NCBI GenBank assembly: GCA_029260515.1
Contig: JAJDDC010000095.1
Coordinates: forward strand, 62,001-126,000
DNA from: Phycisphaerales bacterium
GTDB lineage: Bacteria > Planctomycetota > Phycisphaerae > Phycisphaerales > UBA1924
Length of the DNA: 64,000 nt
Direction: 5' to 3'
Shown here: piece by piece, positions 15,809-22,317 of the stretch
Layout of the letters: every line of letters starts with the position of its first letter
Numbering within the stretch: the stretch's first letter is position 1
Position numbers and translations under genes: made by a program
Notes under the pieces: model-generated
Seen by the model: the letters and a program-made list of their open reading frames with translations, nothing else
The model's database searches: none
What the model was told of the DNA's origin: nothing

Positions 15809-16180
15809 TCAGGCGCCGGCGTCGGGTGTGTCCGGGATTTCCTTGTCGAGGTTGAGCAGGATGATGATGCCGCAGATGAGGGCGCCCACACTGCCGACCA
15901 ATATCGAGCAGATCTCGAGGATGGAGATCAGCTTGAGCTTGGGCTTGTGCCTCGCGAAATCAGGCTGTCCCAGCTTGACGAAGTAGATGAACTCGAAGAC
16001 GGCCAGGACCGCCAGAGGGATGGTCAGGATGATCGTGATGCATCCCCATACCCACGCAAACGCGAGCAATGCGTTGCAGATGCCCGAGATCAGGATCGGG
16101 ATGCGGATGATGTTCGGAGCGCTGGCGCCCGCGGGAGCAGGGGCGGGGGCTGGCGGCGGCGTGTCTGGTGTGTCGGTCAT
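15809..16180 (-). CDS. small membrane protein, paralogue A
   Basis: The 123-residue protein has a Pro/Ala-rich N-terminus of about 20 residues and then three or four membrane helices. Recognisable parts are ILISGICNALLAF, PLAVLAVFEFIYFVKL, a positive loop (FARHKPKLKL) and ISILEICSILVG. The next gene upstream is clearly a paralogue with the same helices in the same order. I recognise no named family; a DUF-type four-helix membrane protein is the most I can say. It has no ordinary Shine-Dalgarno, but it shares the leader GGGATGATCCCGCC with its paralogue. Confidence 0.75.
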   Translation of the reverse strand: MTDTPDTPPPAPAPAPAGASAPNIIRIPILISGICNALLAFAWVWGCITIILTIPLAVLAVFEFIYFVKLGQPDFARHKPKLKLISILEICSILVGSVGALICGIIILLNLDKEIPDTPDAGA

Positions 16181-16243
16181 GGCGGGATCATCCCTGAAAG
16201 CCGCGCGGTCTGCAACCCGACCCCGCGAGAGGATCGTTGGGCC

Positions 16244-16651
16244 TCAGGCGTTCTCGTCGTATTTCTCGAGCTGGAGCAGCGTCCAGATGCCGCACGCGAC
16301 GCTGGGCACGTTGAGCAGCAGGATCGAGCAGATCTCGAAGATCGCGAGCAGCCTGAGCTTCTTCTTGGTCGGGCGGGGCTTCTTCTCGGAGTGCAGCGCG
16401 ACGAACGTCAGGATCTCGAAGACCGCGAGCACGCCGGCCGCGATCGCGAGCGGGATGATCGCGCAGCCGATGAAAACCATGATCAGCAGCACGCCCATCA
16501 TGAGCCAGCACAGCGCCGAGATCGCGTTGAAGATCCCTGAGATCAGGAAGGGGAACTTCAGCAGGTTCATGTCGAGCTCGCCGGCGGCGCCCGCGGGCGC
16601 CGACGCGGGGGCGGTGGGTTCGGAGCCCTGGTCGTCGGGTGTTTGTGTCAT
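16244..16651 (-). CDS. small membrane protein, paralogue B
   Basis: The 135-residue protein aligns with the downstream gene over nearly its full length: PFLISGIFNAISAL, AAGVLAVFEILTFVAL, a Lys-rich loop (KKPRPTKKKLRL), AIFEICSILLLN and ACGIWTLLQLEKY. The membrane topology is the same. A tandem duplication is the simple explanation. The start at 16651 has the same 14-base leader GGGATGATCCCGCC as its paralogue, with one extra C before the ATG. Function unknown; the gene pair is on the same strand as the AI-2E family transporter upstream. Confidence 0.75.
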   Translation of the reverse strand: MTQTPDDQGSEPTAPASAPAGAAGELDMNLLKFPFLISGIFNAISALCWLMMGVLLIMVFIGCAIIPLAIAAGVLAVFEILTFVALHSEKKPRPTKKKLRLLAIFEICSILLLNVPSVACGIWTLLQLEKYDENA

Positions 16652-16725
16652 GGGCGGGATCATCCCGCAAAGCGGGCCGCCCCGCAAGGGGGTGGGGTCC
16701 GGGGCTGCGCCTGGCGCCTGCGGGG

Positions 16726-18228
16726 TTAGCCGCCGTCGATGGGCAGGAAGTCCTTGGCGTCGCCCTCGGCCCATGCCCGGAACCGGGGCCAGAAGATCTC
16801 CTGGATGAGGATCTTGAGGCAGGCGGCGATCGGGATCGCGATCAGCAGGCCGAAGACCCCGAACAGGACGCCCCCGGCCAGCGAGGCGAAGAGGATCGCG
16901 GGCGTGGACATCCCCGTCTCCTTGCCCTGGATCATCGGTGTCCAGACGTAGTCGTCGAGGGCCTGGGCGACGAAGTAGAAGAGCGTCGGGGCGGCGATGA
17001 CGAAGAGGATGTTCCCGCGGATGCCCGTGTGGTTCTCGAGCCAGAGCAGGGTGATGGCGACGGGCACACCCACGAGGGCGAGGTAGGGGACGATAGAGAG
17101 GATCGCGACGACGGGCCCGAGGATGAACGCGGCGGGCACGCCGATGATCCAGTACCCCAGGGTGAACACGATCGCCTGGATGAAGGCGATGGTCAGGCGC
17201 CCGCGGATGAAGGCGGCGATGACGCGGTCGAACTCGATCGCGAGGTGGATGATCTTGTCGCGGTTCTTCTCGGGAAGGAGTGTCTTCGTGAATCCCTTGA
17301 ACTCGACCCAGCCGGTGGCGAAGAAGTAGAAGAAGAACGCGGTCAGGAAGAGCATGAACAGGATGCTGAAGGCGCCGGAGAGGAATGCGAACGCGACACC
17401 GACGGCGTTGGCGCTGACGCCGGCGGCGGCCTGGGCGACGCGCCCGGCCTCGGCCTGGAGCCAGTCGCCGACGAGCGAGAGCACCTCGGTCAGGTCCTGA
17501 CGCTCGTTGGCGCCGATGAGCCAGTTGTGCAGGTCCACCCACGCCGGGCCGGCCTGCTCGTCGAGATCACGCATCCGCACGGATTCCTCGGCCCGTGACT
17601 CGGCGAGCCCCGTCTTGAGCGCCGCGAGGCGCTCCTCGGTGTCGCGCGAGTCGGCGCCCGGGTCGGCGCCCGGGTCCTCGGTCTGCGCCGAGGCGTCGTC
17701 TGCTCCGCCGTCCGTCTCCTGGGTCGACCCGTCGTCCGGCGCGGGCGTCTGCTCTTCGAGCGCGGCCGCCGCGGTGCGGGCGTCGTCGAGTTCACGCTCG
17801 GCCGCGCGGACGGCCCGCGACGCGTTGACCGCGTCGCTCAGGGCGATGGTGTTGCCCCCGACGGTCCGGACGAGGGCGGCGCCCTGGATGGCGCCGTAGC
17901 TCAGCGCCAGCGCGCCCGGCACGACGATGCCCAGCACGATCGTGATGAGGATCGCGGTGACCGCGCCCTGGCGTTTGAGCCGGGTCCGCGTCATCAGGAA
18001 GTGGATCACCGGCTCGAACAGGTACGCCAGCAGGATCGCCAGCAGGACGGGGACCGTGACGATGCTCAGCTTCTGGCCCAGCCAGAAGAGGCCGATCACG
18101 CCCAGGACCATCAGCGCGTCGCGGACGTACTGGACCTGCCAGAGGTGGAGACGGGACCACTCGGGCTGCGCACCCTCGCCGGCGCCGCCGCCCTTGTTCT
18201 TGCCCTTGCCCGGCGCGTTTTCGGCCAT
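16726..18228 (-). CDS. AI-2E family transporter (PerM-like)
   Basis: The 500-residue protein has the family's eight-helix plan: two N-terminal helices around LGVIGLFWLGQKLSIVTVPVLLAILLAYLFEP, and a large loop. The conserved C-terminal core includes the RGRLTIAFIQAI region and LGPVVAILSIVPYLAL. The loop carries an unusual acidic insert of about 60 residues rich in Asp, Glu, Gln and Ala (roughly residues 155-215), predicted to be a coiled coil or disordered. Family members export autoinducer-2 or act as ion or solute exporters; which applies here is unknown. The ATG at 18228 has TACGCT 8 bases upstream and no Shine-Dalgarno. Confidence 0.88.
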   Translation of the reverse strand: MAENAPGKGKNKGGGAGEGAQPEWSRLHLWQVQYVRDALMVLGVIGLFWLGQKLSIVTVPVLLAILLAYLFEPVIHFLMTRTRLKRQGAVTAILITIVLGIVVPGALALSYGAIQGAALVRTVGGNTIALSDAVNASRAVRAAERELDDARTAAAALEEQTPAPDDGSTQETDGGADDASAQTEDPGADPGADSRDTEERLAALKTGLAESRAEESVRMRDLDEQAGPAWVDLHNWLIGANERQDLTEVLSLVGDWLQAEAGRVAQAAAGVSANAVGVAFAFLSGAFSILFMLFLTAFFFYFFATGWVEFKGFTKTLLPEKNRDKIIHLAIEFDRVIAAFIRGRLTIAFIQAIVFTLGYWIIGVPAAFILGPVVAILSIVPYLALVGVPVAITLLWLENHTGIRGNILFVIAAPTLFYFVAQALDDYVWTPMIQGKETGMSTPAILFASLAGGVLFGVFGLLIAIPIAACLKILIQEIFWPRFRAWAEGDAKDFLPIDGG

Positions 18229-18236
18229 CGGCGCCG

Positions 18237-18242
18237 AGCGTA
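18237..18242 (-). promoter_or_regulatory. candidate -10 box of the AI-2E family gene
   Basis: TACGCT on the minus strand, 8 bases before the ATG at 18228, in the same arrangement as the TATACT box of the NuoI-like gene. Confidence 0.4.
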
Positions 18243-18298
18243 CCACATGCGTCGCCCGCTGTGCGCGGGCGTGGGAGGCTCGGTGAATGGGGTCGGGG

Positions 18299-18712
18299 TC
18301 AGGCGCCGGCGGTGGTCGGCTCGGGCTCGGCGAAGACCTCGTCGAAGCGGTAGACACCCACGAAGTCGGCCAGCGTGTCCTCGTCGGTCTTGCGCATCAG
18401 GCCGGCGTCCACCATCGCGAAGATGATCTTGCCGAAGTCCTCGGTCGTGCGTATGCCCCATCGGGAGAGGACGGTGCGGGCGAGCAGGCCGTACTGGCGC
18501 TGGCCGTAGTCGCGCAGGCCGTCGCACAGCTGGCGCCCGGAGACGTGGCGGGAGTCTTCTTCGCCCGGATCGGAGGCGGGCGTCTCGGAGGCGTCGTCGC
18601 CGTGGATCATGCGGACGGTGTGCGCGAGTCCGTCGCGGATGAACCGGTACGACTCGGGGGAGAACCCGCCCGCGTCACGCATCACTTGCTTGAGGTCGAT
18701 CTGCTGGGACAT
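18299..18712 (-). CDS. Minf_1886 family conserved protein
   Basis: The 137-residue protein matches the Minf_1886-type family (TIGR04138-like) of Planctomycetes and Verrucomicrobia. The typical blocks are YRFIRDGLAHTV, RHVSGRQLCDGLRDYGQRQYG, TVLSRWGIRTTEDFGKIIFAMVDAGLM and FVGVYRFDEVF (each shorter than the full conserved stretch). The role is unknown. The frame is open 18 codons upstream, but the ATG at 18712 gives the family N-terminus (MSQQIDLKQVM). It is probably transcribed with, or just ahead of, the AI-2E family gene. Confidence 0.85.
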   Translation of the reverse strand: MSQQIDLKQVMRDAGGFSPESYRFIRDGLAHTVRMIHGDDASETPASDPGEEDSRHVSGRQLCDGLRDYGQRQYGLLARTVLSRWGIRTTEDFGKIIFAMVDAGLMRKTDEDTLADFVGVYRFDEVFAEPEPTTAGA

Positions 18713-18798
18713 CGGTCGCAACGCTCCGGGGGTCGCGGCCCGTCGTGGGGGCCTCGACACCATCAATCATAGGAAGCACAACCCGATCCGCACCCCTG

Positions 18799-19467
18799 TT
18801 ATTCGCGGTTCGCGCGGGGTCGTTTCGTCGCCCCACAAGAGGGTGTTCGCACCAGACTGACGTTCGGATTCCCGGCGATGTGCCAGCGGAGGGGCGCCCG
18901 TGCCCAGTCGTCCGCGTCGCCCACGCCGATCCGCGCGTCGTTCACCAGATTCACAGGGTCTATCGGACCGGGGTGCGGAGATTCCACAAAGAGGCGGGGG
19001 TCGGTTGTGAGGTCAATCCCGGTCAGGGCCCGGTCGATCGCCAGGGCCTGGCAGATCTTGGCCGGGCCCGAGCACAGGTCGGTGTCACGGAGGGGCCTTG
19101 CCGGACGTTTTCCGGAAGCGCGGTGGGCGTGCATCCGGTCGAGGCCCTCGGTCGGCTCGAGGGCACGAATGAGGACTGCGACGGGCTGATCGACCTCCCC
19201 GGCGACGACGTTGAAGCAGTGGTGCATGCCGTAGGTGAAGTAGACGTAGGCCGTCCCGGGCCTGGCGAACATGGGTTCGGTTCGGGCGGTGCGCCGGCCC
19301 TTGTGCGAGTGGGCGCATGTGTCGTCGGGGCCAAGGTAGGCCTCGGTCTCGACGATCGTGCCGGCCAGGCGGGCGCCGCCCTCCAGAACGCGGACGAGCG
19401 TCGCGCCCAGGAGCCGCTGGGCGAGCGCAGGCGAATCGGCCGAGAAAAAGGAGCGGCGGGCCCTCAT
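18799..19467 (-). CDS. mpg: 3-methyladenine DNA glycosylase (AAG/MPG family)
   Basis: The 222-residue protein belongs to the AAG/MPG family, which removes alkylated and deaminated purines from DNA. Visible motifs are LAQRLLGATLVR, the catalytic segment IVETEAYLGPDDTCAH, YVYFTYGMHHCFNVV (the intercalating Tyr region) and DLCSGPAKICQAL. The conserved Glu in VETEAY is present. The ATG at 19467 is preceded by TACCGT with 6 bases between and has no Shine-Dalgarno; longer forms starting at an upstream ATG are possible. The gene is divergent from the S26 peptidase gene. Confidence 0.92.
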   Translation of the reverse strand: MRARRSFFSADSPALAQRLLGATLVRVLEGGARLAGTIVETEAYLGPDDTCAHSHKGRRTARTEPMFARPGTAYVYFTYGMHHCFNVVAGEVDQPVAVLIRALEPTEGLDRMHAHRASGKRPARPLRDTDLCSGPAKICQALAIDRALTGIDLTTDPRLFVESPHPGPIDPVNLVNDARIGVGDADDWARAPLRWHIAGNPNVSLVRTPSCGATKRPRANRE

Positions 19468-19473
19468 GGGCCA

Positions 19474-19479
19474 ACGGTA
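19474..19479 (-). promoter_or_regulatory. candidate -10 box of mpg
   Basis: TACCGT on the minus strand is 6 bases before the ATG at 19467. It fits the leaderless pattern. Confidence 0.35.
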
Positions 19480-19569
19480 CGGCCTGGCCCGAACCCGGGG
19501 GTGATGGGCGGGGTAGGGGAATGGTGGCATGCCTGACTCGAATGGCATGCGTGACAGCGACCGGAAGAG

Positions 19570-19598
19570 CACGGCTGCCCCTGTCGGGGTCAGCCGTG
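19570..19598. repeat. dispersed palindrome, copy 3
   Basis: CACGGCTGCCCC, TGTC, GGGG, T, CAGCCGTG forms a 12-pair stem with one bulge. It matches the palindrome at 14986-15016 and lies 22 bases before the start of the S26 peptidase gene, inside its probable leader. Confidence 0.65.
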
Positions 19599-19620
19599 GC
19601 ACCGTGAAAGGGGCGCACCG

Positions 19621-19992
19621 ATGAGCGAGCAGACCGAGAAGAAGACGGGCAGCGCGAGGCGGCGGCTGGTGAAGGCGGGCGCGGGGCTGGGGGTGGCCGT
19701 GCTGCTGACCGTCGGCGTGCGCACGACGGTCGCGGAGGTGTTCACGGTGCCGCTAGCCTCGATGGAGCCGGAGCTGCCCGCGGGCTCGCGTGTGCTGGTG
19801 TACAAGCTGGCCGACAGCTATTCGCCGGGGCAGATCGTGGCGTACCGGCACATGAGCGGGAATGTCCATCTCGGGCGGGTCGACGCGTGGGACGAGGCCG
19901 CGGGCATGCTCGTGCTCAACCGCAACGGCGTGGGCACGTTCACGATCGCGGGCAAGGATGTGATCGGGCGGGTGGTGCTGAACACTCGGTGA
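19621..19992 (+). CDS. short S26-type signal peptidase-like protein
   Basis: The 123-residue protein has a positive N-terminus, one membrane helix (about 19-35) and the S26 peptidase box: PLASMEPELPAGSRVLVYK with Ser47 in the nucleophile position. The segment PGQIVAYRHM corresponds to the next conserved strand. The Lys of bacterial SPase I (KR in box D) is not evident. His83 in NVHLGRV may take the place of the general base, as in the ER/SipW-type enzymes, but the usual Asp box is also missing. The protein may be a minimal or inactive peptidase. AAAGGGG is 7 bases upstream of the ATG. Confidence 0.7.
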   Translation: MSEQTEKKTGSARRRLVKAGAGLGVAVLLTVGVRTTVAEVFTVPLASMEPELPAGSRVLVYKLADSYSPGQIVAYRHMSGNVHLGRVDAWDEAAGMLVLNRNGVGTFTIAGKDVIGRVVLNTR

Positions 19993-20433
19993 TTGCTTCG
20001 GCGCCTCGCGGTAGAGTGTTCGGATGGAGATCAGCTCGATCACGTCGCGATCAACGCATCTGATGTCGCTGAATCGGCGGCGTTCTATGCAGAGGTCCTG
20101 GGGCTCGAGGATGCATACCCGGGCGAGTGGGGCGGGTCGCCGACGATCATGATGGCGCCGGGCTCGCGGACCGGAGTCGCGATCTTCCGCGCCACGGCGC
20201 CCAGCGCGACAGGCGTGCGCGAGCATAGCGATCGTCCGGCGGGCGTCATTGACCACTTGGCGTTCCGCACGACGCTCGCCGGTCAAGCGGCGCTGCTGTC
20301 CCGCCTCCGCGAGCGGGGCATCGAGCACGAAGAGCAGGAGTTCGGAATCTGCCGCTCGGTCTTCGTGCGCGACCCGGACGACGTCATCGTCGAGGTGACG
20401 ACGTACGGCGGAGCTGAAAATGAGCGAGGCTAG
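19993..20433 (+). CDS. VOC/glyoxalase-family protein, probable N-terminal frameshift
   Basis: The body is a clear VOC domain: LDHVAINASDVAESAAFYAEVLGLE, HLAFRT with the metal-type His, and a C-terminal VFVRDPDDVIVEV. The only in-frame start is a TTG at 19993, directly after the stop of the previous gene, and it adds an unrelated leader. An ATG at 20024 has TAGAGT 6 bases upstream but is in another frame. One extra base near 20028-20032 would give the typical start MEIQLDHVAI. I therefore suspect a one-base deletion, either a sequence error or a real mutation. The substrate is unknown. Confidence 0.7.
   Translation: MLRRLAVECSDGDQLDHVAINASDVAESAAFYAEVLGLEDAYPGEWGGSPTIMMAPGSRTGVAIFRATAPSATGVREHSDRPAGVIDHLAFRTTLAGQAALLSRLRERGIEHEEQEFGICRSVFVRDPDDVIVEVTTYGGAENERG
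20012..20017 (+). promoter_or_regulatory. candidate -10 box before the ATG at 20024
   Basis: TAGAGT followed by 6 bases and ATG, the same layout as at the DUF971 gene (6768-6780). It supports 20024 as the original start of the VOC gene. Confidence 0.35.
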
Positions 20434-22317
20434 TCACGCGTACGCGTGCAGCCCCGGCAGCAGGAGGTTGACGCCGAAGTACGTCCAGAGCATGACGATG
20501 AAGCCGACGACCGAGAGCCATGCGGTCACGAAGCCGCGCTTCTCGCCGCCCATGGCGACGCGGACGTGGATGACGATGAGGTAGATGATCCAGGTCACCA
20601 GCGCCCAGGTCTCCTTGGGGTCGAAGGCCCACCAGCGTCCCCAGGAGTGGTCGGCCCACCAGGCGCCGAGCAGGATGCCCACGCCCAGCGTCCAGAACGC
20701 GAGCTGGAGGATGACGAGCTGTGCCTTGTCGAGGTCGGCGAGAAGGCGGGCGTTGGTCGGGGCAGAAGAAGATGATGAAGATGAAGATGAAGATGACGAG
20801 GACGGAGACCCCCTCACCCCGGCCCTCTCCCCCGGCGGGGAGAGGGAGGCGGAGACCGCGCCCTGGGCGACGAGCTGTGCTTCTGATTGTCCGAACCACT
20901 TCGCGCCGTAGTGCGAGCCCAGGTAGAAGAGGCTGGTGATCAGGCCCAGTGTGATCAGGCCGTAGCTGGTGAGCACGGTCGTGACGTGGTACTTGAGCAG
21001 GACGGAGGTGTTGAGGATGGCGGCCTCGCGGCTGATCGAGACGCCCGGGATGTTCATTTGGGTCGCGCCGGTGAGGATCAGGAACCCCGCGCCCGCGGCG
21101 GCGGCGCCGAAGAGCCACTGGCGGCGCCAGACCATGATCCCGAGCCCGACGATCGCCGCGAACAGGGAGACGCCCGTCATCGACTCGAACTGGTTCTGGA
21201 TCGCGAACCGCTCGGCGATGATGCACCGGGCGCTGAACCCGAACGCGTGCAGGGCGAGGGCGATCACCAGCGTCGCCACGCCCCCGACGATGAGCCACCG
21301 GCGCCCGGTGCCGAAGGCGAGCACGAGCATGAGCAGGCTCAGCAGGTAGACCCACGCGCCCCAGGCGAAGGCGTTGGAGCGGTTGTACGCCAGCTCCAGC
21401 TCGCGCCGCGAGCCCGGGTACACGTCGGGGTGGATCGAGGGCAGCTCGGCCGCGAGCGTCGCGATCGCGGCGTTGGCGCGGTCGGCGTCCAGGGCGCGCC
21501 AGGCCTGGCCCAGCTCGGAGGCCGCGACGCGGGCGGGCGCGTCGGCGGGCAGGCTCGTGATGGGCCCCCACTTCTGATCTGTCGTATCGGGCGCGACCAT
21601 CAGCAGGTTGGAAGCGCTGAGCAGGTACAGGCGGCGCATCGTCTCGACACGGTTGAGCGCGTCGCGGAAGGGCCCGCTGTCGGCGTTGTCGTTGAAGGCG
21701 GGCGTCGCGTTGGCGTCGATGATCGCGGGCGAGAGGCGGGTCCGCGTGTTCCAGAGTTTCTGGGTGGCCGGGTCGTTCGGGAACGCGTGGGCAAGCAGCG
21801 CCTCGCGCAGGGGCAGGTACTCGATGTGGATCAGGGGCTTGTCCGCGTAGTACACGGGGTCGATGACCATGTCGAGGAGGGTGAAGACGGGGTCGGGTTT
21901 CCATGTCCGCGGCTCGCCGTCCGCGTCCTTTGGAAGGATGTCGATGTAGTCCTTGCGTCCGGTGATGAAACGGACGGTCTCCCGGGCGAGCGTGTCGAGG
22001 ATCTTGACGCGCCCGTCGTGCTGGACCGCGAGTCCGCGGAGGGGGGCCAGATCGAGCGACTGGGCGAAGGCGCGCTTGGCCTGTGCATCGCCCGCTGGCG
22101 TGTTGGAGGGCAGGGCGAAGGGGTTGAGCAGGGCGGAGGGGTCGCGGCCCTGGATGAGGTCCTGCTCGGGGTGGGTGTTGCCTGCGCCGCCCTTGGGGGT
22201 GGACGGCGGTTGCTCGACGCCGCCGGGGGGCGCCTGCTGGGCGCGTGCGGGCGAGACGAGCATCGCCGTCGCGAGGGCGATCAGGGCGAGCGTGAGCAGC
22301 TTCCGTGTCGTGTTCAT
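20434..22317 (-). CDS. ccsA: cytochrome c biogenesis protein CcsA-like
   Basis: The 627-residue membrane protein belongs to the CcsA/CcmC/CcmF heme-handling group. It has a cleavable signal (MNTTRKLLTLALIALATAML), a periplasmic domain of about 290 residues, and then at least eight helices. The tryptophan-rich heme motif is WGRWWAFDPKETWAL, and the C-terminal helix ends MLWTYFGVNLLL. With ResB it exports heme and attaches it to apocytochromes c (system II). Between two helices there is a low-complexity insert: SASLSPPGERAGVRG and then about 13 Ser, encoded by a repeat. Its start overlaps the resB stop by ATGA. Confidence 0.92.
   Translation of the reverse strand: MNTTRKLLTLALIALATAMLVSPARAQQAPPGGVEQPPSTPKGGAGNTHPEQDLIQGRDPSALLNPFALPSNTPAGDAQAKRAFAQSLDLAPLRGLAVQHDGRVKILDTLARETVRFITGRKDYIDILPKDADGEPRTWKPDPVFTLLDMVIDPVYYADKPLIHIEYLPLREALLAHAFPNDPATQKLWNTRTRLSPAIIDANATPAFNDNADSGPFRDALNRVETMRRLYLLSASNLLMVAPDTTDQKWGPITSLPADAPARVAASELGQAWRALDADRANAAIATLAAELPSIHPDVYPGSRRELELAYNRSNAFAWGAWVYLLSLLMLVLAFGTGRRWLIVGGVATLVIALALHAFGFSARCIIAERFAIQNQFESMTGVSLFAAIVGLGIMVWRRQWLFGAAAAGAGFLILTGATQMNIPGVSISREAAILNTSVLLKYHVTTVLTSYGLITLGLITSLFYLGSHYGAKWFGQSEAQLVAQGAVSASLSPPGERAGVRGSPSSSSSSSSSSSSSAPTNARLLADLDKAQLVILQLAFWTLGVGILLGAWWADHSWGRWWAFDPKETWALVTWIIYLIVIHVRVAMGGEKRGFVTAWLSVVGFIVMLWTYFGVNLLLPGLHAYA
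20765..20808 (+). repeat. GAAGAT microsatellite inside ccsA
   Basis: A run of GAAGAT/GATGAT units, with GACGAG at its end. On the coding (minus) strand it reads as Ser codons and produces the poly-Ser stretch of CcsA. Confidence 0.7.
20823..20846. repeat. palindromic repeat inside ccsA
   Basis: CCCTCTCCCC (20823-20832), CGGC, GGGGAGAGGG (20837-20846) is a perfect 10-pair stem, flanked by CCCTCACCCCGG. It is translated in frame as part of SPPGERAGVRG. It resembles the short GC-rich palindromic repeats that are spread between genes in many bacteria. Confidence 0.65.

Noticed and set aside
20765..20846. A CRISPR-like or transposon end inside ccsA
   Set aside because: There is one palindrome and one microsatellite, but no repeated units with spacers, no target-site duplication that I can see, and no transposase.
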